Of a stretch of 64,000 nt of DNA, positions 41,564-50,253 are shown one piece after another. Location of the stretch: contig UQIH01000001.1 of NCBI GenBank assembly GCA_900541145.1, positions 1 through 64,000 of the forward strand, in the 5' to 3' direction. The DNA comes from an uncultured Collinsella sp. (GTDB taxonomy: Bacteria > Actinomycetota > Coriobacteriia > Coriobacteriales > Coriobacteriaceae). The position numbers were made by a program, and so were the translations under genes. The stretch's first letter is position 1. Each line of letters starts with the position of its first letter. The notes beneath the pieces are model-generated. The model was given only the letters and a program-made list of their open reading frames with translations, was not told where the DNA came from and ran no database searches.

Positions 41564-44206
41564 CTACAGCGCACCAGAGCCGGCTTGCATCATGCCGCCG
41601 GGGCCCGAGGTCACGCCGCCTCCCACAGGAGCAGCGTTGCCGGTGTGCGGTGCCGCCGGAGCGGTATCGCCCCCGAGCGCACCCGCCGGACGCGGTGCCG
41701 GGATCTCGCCCGTGCCGTGGCTAAAGACAAACTTGCCATCGGCCACGTCGCACAGGACGGTATCGCCCTCGCCCCACTCGCCAGCCAGCAGTTCCTCGGA
41801 CAGCGGATCCTCGATGAGCTTTTGGATAGCACGGCGCAGCGGACGCGCGCCGTTGGTGAGGTCGGTGCCCTCGGCCACGATCTTGTCATAGGCCGCATCG
41901 GTGAGCTTGATATTCATGCCGTTTGCGATCAGGCGCTGACGCAGGTCGTCCACCAGCAGGTGAGCGATCTTGGTCAGGTTCTCGCCCGAGAGCTTCTGGA
42001 ACACCACAATGTCGTCGATACGGTTGAGCAACTCGGGGCGGAACAGGCGCTTGAGCTCACCCATCGCACGACCCTTGATCTCGCTCGACGTAAGACCCTG
42101 CTCACCGGTGGTGCCAAAACCGACGCTCGCATCCTGCGCGATCTCGCGGGCACCCACGTTGGACGTCATGATGATCACGGTATTGCGGAAGTCGACCGTC
42201 TTGCCCTGGCTATCGGTCAGGCGGCCCTCCTCCAGCACCTGCAACAAAATGTTGAAGATGTCGGGGTGCGCCTTCTCGATCTCGTCGAACAGCACGACCG
42301 AGTACGGGTGACGACGAACGGCCTTGGTAAGCTGACCGCCCTCGTCGTGGCCCACGTAACCCGGAGGGCTACCGATGAGCTTGGAGACCTCGAACTCGCT
42401 GCCGAACTCCGACATATCGAAGCTGATGAGTGCATCCTTGCTGCCAAAAAGGTACTCGGCGAGCGTCTTGGCGAGCTCGGTCTTGCCCGTGCCGGTGGGA
42501 CCCAGGAAGATAAAGCTGCCGCCGGGGCGACGCGGATCCTTGAGCGGCGAGCGGCTGCGGCGCACGGCCTTGGCAACTGCCTCGACAGCCTCATCCTGAC
42601 CGATGATGCGCGTCTTGAGCACGCTTTCGGTTTGCAGCAGGCGACGGCTCTCGCTCTCGGTGAGCGAGGAAACCGGCACGCCCGAGGTCACGGACACGAT
42701 GTCGGCAATCTGACTCACGTCGATGGTGAGCGGGCTGGCGTCGAGCTCGGCGGTCCAAGCGGCCTTGGCCTCGGCGAGCTCAATCTCGGCGGCCTTCTGC
42801 TGCTCAGTGATCTCGGCGGCCTTGTTCATGTCGTCGCTCTCGGTGGCCTCCTGCGCGGCGGCCTTGAGCTCCTCTATGCGATGCTCGGCCTCACGCACCG
42901 GCTCGGGCGCGCGATTCGCGGCGATGCGAGCGCGGGCACCGGCCTCGTCGATGAGGTCGATGGCCTTATCGGGCAGGAAGCGATCCTGTATGTAGCGGTT
43001 GGAAAGGTTCGCGGCGGCCTCGATAGCACCCTGCGTATAGCGCACATGGTGGTGCTCCTCGTAGCGCGGCTTGAGCGCGGTCAGGATCTTAACCGTGTCC
43101 TCGACGCTCGGCTCCTCGACATCGATGGTCTGGAAGCGACGCTCGAAGGCCGGATCCTTGGTGAGGTACTTGCGGAATTCCTCGGCCGTGGTGGCGCCGA
43201 TAATCTGGAAGGCACCGCGCGCAAGCACGGGCTTGAGCATGGAGCTCGCGTCGATGGAACCCTCGGCAGAACCGGCACCGATGATGGTGTGCATCTCGTC
43301 GATAAACAGGATGACGTCATCGGCTTCGGTGGCCTCCTGGATCACGTTCTTGAGGCGCTCCTCAAACTCGCCGCGATACTTGGCACCCGCCACGAGGCCC
43401 GGCAGGTCGAGCGTCCAGATATTCTGGTTCATGAGGTTCTCGGGCACGTTGCCGGCTGCAATCTGCTGAGCCAGGCCCTCGACGATAGCCGTCTTGCCCA
43501 CGCCGGGGTCGCCCAGAATGAGCGGGTTGTTCTTGGTGCGGCGCGAAAGAATTTCCATCATACGCTGGACTTCCTTTTCGCGACCAATTACAGGGTCGAG
43601 CTCGCCGTCGCGCGCCTTCTGCGTGAGGTTGGTCGCGAACTGCTTAAGCGTATCGGTGCCACCCCCCTTTTGCTGAGAGGCATCCGAGCCGCTAAAGAAC
43701 GGCAGGCCCGCACCGGGACGACCAGCACCGGCGCCGGCGAGCGGACGCTTCTTGTCCTGGTCCTTGGCGGTGAGTTTCTCGATAGCCTTTTTGATGGAGG
43801 CGGACGACACACCCAGGCGCATGAGGATGTCCATGGCCATGCCGTTGCCCTCTTCGACGATGCCGATCAGCAAGTGCTCGGTCGACACGTAGGTCTGGTT
43901 GTTCTCGCGCGCCACGCGGAAGGAGCGCTCCATCACGCTAATGACGAGCGGCGTAAAGGCGAGCTTGGCCGCCTCGGTCTCCTCACTGGGCTCGGGAACC
44001 GTGGTCTGGACCTCTTTGAGCGTGTCCATGATGTCATCGTAGGAGATATCGAGCGAACGCAGTGCCTCGGCGGCAATGCCCTCGTCCTCCTTGGCAAGCG
44101 CGAGCAGCAGGTGCTCGGTACCCACCTTATTTGAATGAAGATCGAGCGCCTCTTGCTTGGCCATGGACATGACCTTACGCGCACGATCGGTAAAACGGTC
44201 TAACAT
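41564..44206 (-). CDS. clpC: ATP-dependent Clp protease ATP-binding subunit ClpC
   Basis: An 880-residue Hsp100 unfoldase that feeds substrates to ClpP. The N domain has two Clp_N repeats (1-145). AAA1 has Walker A GDPGVGKT and DEMHTIIGAG; a coiled middle domain follows (EELKAAAQEATESDDMNKAAEI); AAA2 has GPTGTGKT and LFDEIEKAH. The C-terminal tail is Gly/Pro/Ala rich and ends GMMQAGSGAL. The ATG at 44206 follows AGAGGA; the frame is open 26 codons upstream without an RBS. Confidence 0.97.
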   Translation of the reverse strand: MLDRFTDRARKVMSMAKQEALDLHSNKVGTEHLLLALAKEDEGIAAEALRSLDISYDDIMDTLKEVQTTVPEPSEETEAAKLAFTPLVISVMERSFRVARENNQTYVSTEHLLIGIVEEGNGMAMDILMRLGVSSASIKKAIEKLTAKDQDKKRPLAGAGAGRPGAGLPFFSGSDASQQKGGGTDTLKQFATNLTQKARDGELDPVIGREKEVQRMMEILSRRTKNNPLILGDPGVGKTAIVEGLAQQIAAGNVPENLMNQNIWTLDLPGLVAGAKYRGEFEERLKNVIQEATEADDVILFIDEMHTIIGAGSAEGSIDASSMLKPVLARGAFQIIGATTAEEFRKYLTKDPAFERRFQTIDVEEPSVEDTVKILTALKPRYEEHHHVRYTQGAIEAAANLSNRYIQDRFLPDKAIDLIDEAGARARIAANRAPEPVREAEHRIEELKAAAQEATESDDMNKAAEITEQQKAAEIELAEAKAAWTAELDASPLTIDVSQIADIVSVTSGVPVSSLTESESRRLLQTESVLKTRIIGQDEAVEAVAKAVRRSRSPLKDPRRPGGSFIFLGPTGTGKTELAKTLAEYLFGSKDALISFDMSEFGSEFEVSKLIGSPPGYVGHDEGGQLTKAVRRHPYSVVLFDEIEKAHPDIFNILLQVLEEGRLTDSQGKTVDFRNTVIIMTSNVGAREIAQDASVGFGTTGEQGLTSSEIKGRAMGELKRLFRPELLNRIDDIVVFQKLSGENLTKIAHLLVDDLRQRLIANGMNIKLTDAAYDKIVAEGTDLTNGARPLRRAIQKLIEDPLSEELLAGEWGEGDTVLCDVADGKFVFSHGTGEIPAPRPAGALGGDTAPAAPHTGNAAPVGGGVTSGPGGMMQAGSGAL

Positions 44207-44393
44207 GCTAGTTCCTCTTAGACGAGCTAGTTTTTTCAAACGCAAAGCGCCGCCCCGCGGCAGCGCTTTGGTCTCTTTACCCATATGGAGTATATGTTAA
44301 CCGTTGGGACCTTTCCCACCCGTAGCCGCGTGACAACGTCTACAAAAAAGGAATCGCTCGGGTCCATTTGACGGTTTGGTTTTGAGCTGCTGT

Positions 44394-44987
44394 CTAGCAG
44401 GCGGGCTCGGCGTCCATGCCCTCGGAAATGTTGGCAACCTCCTCGGCAGTGGGAGCGCCCGGCATGTGCACGAGTTCCATGTGCGGCTCGGCAAAGACGG
44501 TTCCCATGGGGAAGGCGCGGCGGAAGACAAAGCGAGCAATCGGACCGGCCACTAGCAGGTTCCAGGGCAGGGCCATGATAAAGTTGCGCGGGATGTTGAT
44601 GAACCACATCGTCGGCAGCATCTGCAGGTTTGCAAGCGGGCCGCCGGGCATGTGGAACAGGCCCTCGCACGCACCGTAGAGCGACATGATGATGACCATA
44701 GGAACGACCATGCAGGAGCTGACGGCGAGCGTCATGGCAAGCGGCGAGCTCTTGCCCGGCGTGACCAAGTACTTAAAGGCGAAACCCTTGGCGAGCGGGC
44801 TGGCGACGAACCAGTCGCAGCACATGGCAAAAATGTAGGCAACGGGGAAGCCGAGCCACGCAGCGGCAACAACCTCGCCGTTGATGGCCCCGTGCTGTAG
44901 GGCAACGTTGTAGATGCTCATCCAGAGTACCATGCAAAAGCACATGATAAAGGTGAACAGCAGGCTCTCTCGTTTGTTGATAGGCAT
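44394..44987 (-). CDS. DUF2798-type membrane protein, two repeats
   Basis: A 197-residue membrane protein with four hydrophobic segments that look like two DUF2798 repeats (MSIYNVALQHGAINGEVVAAAWLGFPVAYIFAM, and SLYGACEGLFHMPGG...PRNFIMALPWNLLVAGPIARFVFR). The function of the family is unknown. A GAGAGGA sequence is 13 bases before the ATG at 44987, farther than usual. A strong terminator lies 50 bases upstream on the same strand, so the gene has its own promoter after it or is controlled by read-through. Confidence 0.75.
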   Translation of the reverse strand: MPINKRESLLFTFIMCFCMVLWMSIYNVALQHGAINGEVVAAAWLGFPVAYIFAMCCDWFVASPLAKGFAFKYLVTPGKSSPLAMTLAVSSCMVVPMVIIMSLYGACEGLFHMPGGPLANLQMLPTMWFINIPRNFIMALPWNLLVAGPIARFVFRRAFPMGTVFAEPHMELVHMPGAPTAEEVANISEGMDAEPAC

Positions 44988-45036
44988 AAAGGGCAGATTC
45001 CTCTCTGTGTTGTGCCGCGGCGCCACGCAACAAAAA

Positions 45037-45081
45037 CGGGCGGGCAAGATGGAGCTGTTGGAACTTCATCTCGCCCGCCCG
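45037..45081 (-). terminator. Strong terminator upstream of the DUF2798 gene
   Basis: CGGGCGGGCGAGATG pairs with CATCTTGCCCGCCCG (one G-U) and is followed on the minus strand by TTTTTG. It may end ThrE transcription or form an attenuator. The 313-base gap 44988-45300 holds it, the hairpin repeat at 45200 and the terminator at 45268. Confidence 0.87.
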
Positions 45082-45199
45082 TGGTACGCGCGTCTGCGAC
45101 TACTTATGTGGTGGAACCAGCCTAGCACGAAACGCATGCGCTTCGTAAGCGTTGAGTTTATGAAGATGCAGGGCACCGATAATCCCCCGACCCCCTAAG

Positions 45200-45262
45200 T
45201 TGCGGTGGAATACGGACTGTTTTGACCCTTTAAGCAGCAATTCAGTCCCTATTTCACCGCAA
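45200..45262. repeat. Hairpin repeat, TTGCGGTGGAATA family, copy 3
   Basis: Arms 45200-45219 and 45243-45262 pair over 20 bases with two differences. The outer 13 bases match copies 1 and 2; the inner part is CGGACTG/CAGTCCC instead of GTTCCTG/CAGGAAC, changed on both sides so that pairing is kept. Confidence 0.88.
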
Positions 45263-45267
45263 CTCAT

Positions 45268-45300
45268 TTGGTGCAAAGTAACATGTCCCCCTTGCACCAA
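45268..45300 (-). terminator. Terminator-like hairpin after the threonine/serine exporter
   Basis: TTGGTGCAA and TTGCACCAA (45268-45276, 45292-45300) pair around a loop with GGGGGAC on the minus strand. It starts next to the stop codon. Confidence 0.65.
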
Positions 45301-46869
45301 TTAGCTGGTGTGGCGCCAGCGAGGGTCGGTGAGGGTGCGCGCCACACCCAGGCCAACAGGCAAAAACGCCACGATGAGCACTGCACGCGCAAACCAGCCG
45401 AGCATATTGACCGTGTCGAAGGTGCACATGTAATACATCGAGCGATACAGATACAAACCCGGCACCATAATGACAATCGATGGCACCGTAAGGGCGATGC
45501 GTGGGTAGGTGAGCTTGATTTCGGCTAAGCTCGCGAGCAGCCCCGATACCAACGCGCCGGTAAACGCAGCCGCCTCGGGAGGCATGCCCGCACTCAGGCC
45601 CAAGAAGGGAAACAGCGTCGGCGCATCGACGAGCGTAAGGCGCAAGGTATTAGACACGGCGCCGATGAGCCCTGCCGCCGCTGCCATCTTTACCGGACTG
45701 TTGAACATAACCGAGAAGCCAAATACGCCGATAAAGCTCATCAGTATGCGCAAGAGCGTAAGAGCCAACGGTGAGAGACCAAGCGGGGCGAAGTCATCCG
45801 GCGCCAGTCCCACGCACTCGGCAACCATCCAGCCTACGAGGGTCGCCATCACAATAATCGACACAGCATACGAAAGACGCTCGATACCGCTTCGCATGTC
45901 GAGCTTAGCGATGTCAAGGCCTGCCGTAATGAGGGGAAAGCCGGGAATCACAAAGAGCATGGCGCCGATATAGCCTTCTTGGTGCGACATTGCCCCCGGT
46001 ACGACCTGGCCAAGGCCGAGCAATGCCAGCAGATACGAAACGCAAGCGAGCGCAACGCCGATCGTCAGCGCGCTAAACTGGCCAAGGCCCTGCTTGAGAA
46101 TATGGGAGCGAGCAAAGTTGCCGACACCAGCGCCTACGAATGCGCAGGCCATCTCGATAGGGCCGCCGCCGAGCAAAAAGACGAAGGCGCCGCAAGCACA
46201 GGCCGCCGCAAGGCCCTGTTGCCAGGGAGCGTAATCGGGCTTTGAGCTCTCAACGGTCTTGAGCATCTCGTGGTACTCGTGCACGGTAAAACGGCGCCCG
46301 TAAATCTCGATTTCCTTTAAGAAGCTCTCCATCATCCAAATGCGATGAGTATTGACCCCCGTTGTGGGTAGGCTGACGACCTCGTTAAAGCAGTGGCCGT
46401 CTTCGATGCAGGTGCACTCAAACGACAGAAGACTCAGGTCGACGTGAATCGTGACGCCGAGTACGGCAGCAACACGATTCATGGTATCGCGCACGCGCCA
46501 GGCACCTGTTCCGCTTGCCAGCATAAGCATGCCGGTGCGACAGATGATGGATGACTTATCGGTGAGCGGCGCATCGACGGCAAGCTCATCGCCTGCCGTC
46601 ACGATCTGGCGCCAGTCAGTTTTCATATGAAGCGCGCCGGCACGAGCGCCGTGGTGCATAGGGCCTCTCGAAAGCAGCGAGTCCAGGCGCGAAGACTGTG
46701 GGGGCTCCGTTGATTCGCCCTCGTCCTCGTTGGGCTCTTCATCGACCAGATCAAAGGAATCAAGCGGCGCTGGCTCGCGACGATCGATTAGCTCCTCATC
46801 CTCATCATCAAAGTAGTTGAACTGATCGAGCATGTCCTCTTCGATTGCACGCTCGCTCGCGTCGTCCAT
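45301..46869 (-). CDS. Threonine/serine exporter family protein
   Basis: A 522-residue fusion of the two ThrE parts. An acidic cytoplasmic head (1-75) precedes ThrP-like PF06738 (about 105-330, ICRTGMLMLASGTGAWRVRDTMNRVAAVLG, PTTGVNTHRI, WQQGLAAACACGAF) and the C-terminal ThrP_2-type membrane domain (to about 510); about 10 membrane segments in all. It exports threonine and serine by proton antiport. The acidic 75-residue extension is not part of the family core. Confidence 0.9.
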   Translation of the reverse strand: MDDASERAIEEDMLDQFNYFDDEDEELIDRREPAPLDSFDLVDEEPNEDEGESTEPPQSSRLDSLLSRGPMHHGARAGALHMKTDWRQIVTAGDELAVDAPLTDKSSIICRTGMLMLASGTGAWRVRDTMNRVAAVLGVTIHVDLSLLSFECTCIEDGHCFNEVVSLPTTGVNTHRIWMMESFLKEIEIYGRRFTVHEYHEMLKTVESSKPDYAPWQQGLAAACACGAFVFLLGGGPIEMACAFVGAGVGNFARSHILKQGLGQFSALTIGVALACVSYLLALLGLGQVVPGAMSHQEGYIGAMLFVIPGFPLITAGLDIAKLDMRSGIERLSYAVSIIVMATLVGWMVAECVGLAPDDFAPLGLSPLALTLLRILMSFIGVFGFSVMFNSPVKMAAAAGLIGAVSNTLRLTLVDAPTLFPFLGLSAGMPPEAAAFTGALVSGLLASLAEIKLTYPRIALTVPSIVIMVPGLYLYRSMYYMCTFDTVNMLGWFARAVLIVAFLPVGLGVARTLTDPRWRHTS

Positions 46870-47101
46870 ATAGACGCTCCCTTCCTACCGACTAACCCCC
46901 ATCCTAGGCAGCAACGGCTAAAGGAAACATAAAAGAGACGGCTGTCATGCGAGCCATGTGCGCAATAGCCGTGGGTAGTCGTTTAAGAACGTCCCCAATG
47001 ACTACCAGTAACTCGACAAGGACTGTCCCCAAGTGCCGGCAGAAAAGGAACGTCCCTAAGTGCCAACCAGGGCAACACCGCAGATAGAGGACGGACAGCG
47101 A
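46870..47101. repeat. Cluster of three GGGGAC-type motifs
   Basis: On the minus strand three segments read TTAGGGACGTTCC, TTGGGGACAGTCC and TTGGGGACGTTCT at about 47050, 47025 and 46995. One sits in a hairpin GGTAGTC...GACTACC (about 46975-47010). The 375-base gap 46870-47244 holds this cluster and the nested hairpins at 47102 and 47215; I see no gene. Confidence 0.65.
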
Positions 47102-47201
47102 GCGACGTCCAGGGCGAACAAGTTGGCATGAAAAAGGCAAGGCATAGACCTTCTGGTCATGCCTTGCCTTTTGAATGACAAATTGTCGCCCTGGACGTCG
47201 C
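47102..47201 (-). repeat. Nested long hairpin with an internal terminator
   Basis: GCGACGTCCAGGGCGA-A-CAA (47102-47121) pairs with TTGTCGCCCTGGACGTCGC (47183-47201). Inside it AAAAGGCAAGGCAT (47132-47145) pairs with ATGCCTTGCCTTTT (47159-47172), a terminator on either strand. The whole is a 100-base two-tier structure after lysS. Confidence 0.8.
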
Positions 47202-47214
47202 GCAGCGTCGAGCC

Positions 47215-47241
47215 GTTACGCGGTTCGTAGAACCGCGTAAC
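47215..47241. repeat. GTTACGCGGTT hairpin, copy after lysS
   Basis: GTTACGCGGTT (47215-47225) and AACCGCGTAAC (47231-47241) are perfect 11-base arms, 3 bases beyond the lysS stop. The same hairpin lies after dtd at 51731. Confidence 0.9.
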
Positions 47242-47244
47242 TAG

Positions 47245-49209
47245 TTAGCACATCTTTGCGCCGGCGGGGATGGAAGCGTCGAGCTGGATCAGATTGAGAC
47301 GCTCCTCGCCCTCCTCCTCGTGGACAGCGCTGATCAGCATGCCGCAGCTGGGAATACCCATCATCTTGCGCGGAGGCAGGTTGGTGATGGCGAGCAAGGT
47401 CTTGCCGACCAGGTCCTCGGGCTCGTAATAAGCGTGAATACCGGAGAGGATGGTGCGGTCGGTACCGGTACCGTCGTCGAGCGTAAAGTTCAGCAGCTTC
47501 TTGGACTTCTTGACGGCCTCGCATGCCTTGACCTTCACAGCGCGGAAATCGCTCTTGGAGAAGGTATCAAAGTCGACGAACTCCTCGAACAGCGGCTCAA
47601 CGGCGATCTTGGAGTAATCGAGCGTGGGCTTAAGCGACGTAACGAACGGGCTCGCGGCGTTGCCGGCCTCGGCAGCCTTGGCGGCAGCGGCACCGGACTG
47701 GAAACCCTTCTCGGGCTTCATGTGCGGGAACAGCAGCACGTCGCGGATGGAAGCCTGGTTAGTGAGCAGCATGACCACGCGGTCGATACCGATGCCGATA
47801 CCGCCCGCAGGAGGCATACCGTACTCGAGGGCGCGCACGTAGTCCTCGTCATACTCCATGGCCTCATCGTCGCCGCCGGCCTTCTCGGCCATTTGGGCAG
47901 CAAAGCGCTCAGCCTGGTCGACCGGGTCGTTGAGCTCGGAAAATGCGTTGGCGTACTCGTGGCCGGCAATAACCAGCTCAAAACGGTGGGTCAGACGCGG
48001 ATCGTCCTCAAAACGCTTGGCAAGTGGGCTGACCTCGATGGGGTAATCACACACGAACGTGGGGTTGACGATGGTGTCCTCGCCCAGCTCATCGTAAATC
48101 TCGGCGATGATCTTGCCAGCAGTCCACTCGGGCTTGATCTCCAGGCCCTTCTCGCGCGCGGCGGCAGCAAGCTCCTCGACCGGCGTGTCAATGGTGACCT
48201 GCTTGCCGAGCACGTCGGAGACGATGTCGGTCATGGGACGGCTGGCCCACTCACCAGAAAGGTCGATGGTCTGGCCCTGATACTCGATGACCTCGGGGTT
48301 GCCGATGGCCTTGTTAGCCGCCTTAATGACACCCTGGGCGAGCGCCTTCATGCCCTCGAGGTCGGAGAAGGCACGGTAGGCCTCCATCGTGGTGAACTCG
48401 GGGTTGTGGGTAAGGTCCATGCCCTCGTTACGGAAGATGCGGCCGATCTCGAACACGCGCTCAAAACCACCGACAATGCAGCGCTTAAGGTGCAGCTCGG
48501 TGGCAATACGCAGGTAGCACTCCTGATCGAGCGCGTTGAAGTGGGTAATGAACGGCTTGGCAGTAGCACCGCCCTGGATGGTCTGCAGGATGGGGGTCTC
48601 GACCTCCATGTAGCCGTCGGACTCCATAAAGCGACGGAAGGTGGAGAGAATCTGCGAACGTTTACGGAAGGTCTCGCGAACGTCGTCGTTGGCGATCAGG
48701 TCGACATAGCGCTGGCGATAGCGGGTCTCCTTGTCGGAAAGACCGTGGAACTTCTCGGGCAGCGGACGAACGGCTTTGGCAAGCAGGGTCGCGCTCTTAG
48801 GGGCAACGGAAAGCTGGCCGCGCTGGGTGCGCACGACCACGCCGGTCACGCCCAGGATGTCGCCCAGGTCGAGGGCCTTGAGCGTATTCCAGGCAGCCTC
48901 GTCCATGTCGTTGATGCGGCAGAACAGCTGAATCTCGGCAGTCGCATCGCGCACGACGATGAACATGATCTTGCCCTGACCGCGCTTGGCGACTACGCGG
49001 CCGGCGATCTTCACGACGTCCTCGGTGTCCTCGCCATCGGCAAGCTCGGCGTACTTAGTCTCGATATCGGCGACGTAGTCCTCAAGCTCAGAGTGCTCGG
49101 GATAGGGGTTCTGGCCTGCCTCGAACAGGGCGGCGCGCTTGGCCAGGCGGGTGGCGCGCTCGTCGTTGAGCGTCGATGCCTGATCGGCGGCGTTCAGGTT
49201 CTCTGCCAT
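47245..49209 (-). CDS. lysS: Lysyl-tRNA synthetase (class II) with C-terminal tRNA-binding domain
   Basis: A 654-residue enzyme. Residues 1-160 include the OB-fold anticodon-binding domain; the class II core has TRYRQRYVDLI, motif 2 FRNEGMDLTHNPEFT and motif 3 GIGIGIDRVVML. Bacterial LysRS ends at about residue 505. Here an Ala-rich linker (505-520) leads to an EMAPII/Trbp111-type tRNA-binding domain (546-654; KVKACEAVKKSKKLLNFTLDDGTG, IPSCGMLISA), normally found on MetRS or PheRS beta. The fusion should raise tRNA affinity; that is inference. It follows greA after a terminator. Confidence 0.96.
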   Translation of the reverse strand: MAENLNAADQASTLNDERATRLAKRAALFEAGQNPYPEHSELEDYVADIETKYAELADGEDTEDVVKIAGRVVAKRGQGKIMFIVVRDATAEIQLFCRINDMDEAAWNTLKALDLGDILGVTGVVVRTQRGQLSVAPKSATLLAKAVRPLPEKFHGLSDKETRYRQRYVDLIANDDVRETFRKRSQILSTFRRFMESDGYMEVETPILQTIQGGATAKPFITHFNALDQECYLRIATELHLKRCIVGGFERVFEIGRIFRNEGMDLTHNPEFTTMEAYRAFSDLEGMKALAQGVIKAANKAIGNPEVIEYQGQTIDLSGEWASRPMTDIVSDVLGKQVTIDTPVEELAAAAREKGLEIKPEWTAGKIIAEIYDELGEDTIVNPTFVCDYPIEVSPLAKRFEDDPRLTHRFELVIAGHEYANAFSELNDPVDQAERFAAQMAEKAGGDDEAMEYDEDYVRALEYGMPPAGGIGIGIDRVVMLLTNQASIRDVLLFPHMKPEKGFQSGAAAAKAAEAGNAASPFVTSLKPTLDYSKIAVEPLFEEFVDFDTFSKSDFRAVKVKACEAVKKSKKLLNFTLDDGTGTDRTILSGIHAYYEPEDLVGKTLLAITNLPPRKMMGIPSCGMLISAVHEEEGEERLNLIQLDASIPAGAKMC

Positions 49210-49231
49210 AAGTTAGCTCCTCAAACTAAAA

Positions 49232-49260
49232 CGCTCCCCAGGATTCGGTCCCAGGGAGCG
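49232..49260 (-). terminator. Terminator between greA and lysS
   Basis: CGCTCCCTGGGA and TCCTGGGGAGCG pair imperfectly and are followed on the minus strand by TTTTAGTTT. Confidence 0.75.
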
Positions 49261-49288
49261 AAAACATACCTTTACGCGGGACCGTGGT

Positions 49289-49759
49289 CTAGCGTGCGAT
49301 CTTGGCGATGGTGTAGACGCGAGTCTTGCCGGAAGGCGTAACGACCTCGACGGAGTCGCCCTCGCCGTGACCGATGATGGCGTGACCGACCGGAGACTCG
49401 TTGGAAATCTTGTGCTCGAGCGAGTTGGTCTCGGTGGTACCGACGAGCGTGACTTCCATGACCTCGCCGTTGGGATCAATCAGCGAAACGGTGGAACCGA
49501 TGGAGACGGTCAGGTCGCCCGTGGTGGCAGCAACCTGAGCGTTGGCGAGGATGGCCTGGATCTCGGCAATACGAGCGGCGTTCTGGGCCTGCTTGTCCTT
49601 TGCGGCGTCGTACTCGGAGTTCTCCGAAAGGTCGCCGAACGCGCGGGCTTCCTTGATGTCCTCGACGATCTCCTTGGCGTAATCGCCCTCACGCCAAGCG
49701 AGCTCCTCGACGAGCTTCTGGCGGCCCTCAGCGGTCAGTACGATCTGGCTTGCGTCCAT
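49289..49759 (-). CDS. greA: Transcription elongation factor GreA
   Basis: A 156-residue GreA that stimulates RNA polymerase to cleave backtracked RNA. The N-terminal coiled coil (about 1-75) has ARAFGDLSENSEYDAAKDKQ with the catalytic D/E pair at the tip; the C-terminal FKBP-like domain includes SPVGHAIIGHGEGDSVEV. The ATG at 49759 follows GGGGAG by 8 bases; the frame is open 10 more codons. It is followed by lysS, a common neighbour. Confidence 0.95.
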   Translation of the reverse strand: MDASQIVLTAEGRQKLVEELAWREGDYAKEIVEDIKEARAFGDLSENSEYDAAKDKQAQNAARIAEIQAILANAQVAATTGDLTVSIGSTVSLIDPNGEVMEVTLVGTTETNSLEHKISNESPVGHAIIGHGEGDSVEVVTPSGKTRVYTIAKIAR

Positions 49760-49812
49760 ACGGATATCTCCCCAACTCTGATCAAACAATCAACTGTCAA
49801 CAAAACGAAAAA

Positions 49813-49840
49813 GACCGGCTAGCCTGCGGGCAAGCCGGTC
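49813..49840 (-). terminator. Terminator after tatA
   Basis: GACCGGCT and AGCCGGTC pair and are followed on the minus strand by TTTTTCGTTTTG. Confidence 0.85.
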
Positions 49841-49865
49841 AGGTGCTCACCCCAAAGGGATGGGA

Positions 49866-50141
49866 CTACTCTGCGTCCGCGTCGCTGTCCTCTGCCTGCT
49901 TCTTTTTGGCAGCAGCGAGCTTGGCCTCGAGCTCAGCGATCTCCTTGTCCTCCTCGGACTGCTCGACCACGACCTCCTCGGCCTGCTTGGTCTCGGCCTT
50001 ATCGTCGCCCTCCATACCCTCGCGGATATTCTTGACGGTAGAGCCGAGGGACTTGCCGAGCTTCGGCAGGTTCTTGGGCCCGAAGATAATCAGGACAACG
50101 ACGAGAATAATGATGAGCTCAGGAGCCCTCAGTCCAAACAT
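49866..50141 (-). CDS. tatA: Sec-independent translocase protein TatA
   Basis: A 91-residue TatA/TatE. One N-terminal membrane helix (ELIIILVVVLIIFGPKNLPKLGKSLG) is followed by an amphipathic helix and an acidic, lysine-rich coiled tail to residue 91. GGAGG precedes the ATG at 50141; the longer frame overlaps the tRNA-Pro gene. tatC is not in the window. Confidence 0.93.
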   Translation of the reverse strand: MFGLRAPELIIILVVVLIIFGPKNLPKLGKSLGSTVKNIREGMEGDDKAETKQAEEVVVEQSEEDKEIAELEAKLAAAKKKQAEDSDADAE

Positions 50142-50212
50142 GTAGACCTCCACAATACAGCGAGACAAGCTCGAATGAGTATACCGCGGGTATCGCGGTA
50201 TCACAACACTAG

Positions 50213-50242
50213 CTAAAAAAAGGGACCGCAAGAAGCGGTCCC
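50213..50242 (-). terminator. Terminator after tRNA-Pro
   Basis: GGGACCGC/GCGGTCCC with a 5-base loop, followed on the minus strand by seven T's. Confidence 0.93.
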
Positions 50243-50253
50243 TCCTCATACTC

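Noticed and set aside
41585..44134. 849-codon open frame opposite clpC
   Set aside because: Exactly antisense to intact ClpC domains, His/Arg/Gly-rich translation with no family; a codon-bias artefact.
47320..49341. 673-codon open frame opposite lysS
   Set aside because: Antisense to LysRS; same reason as for clpC.
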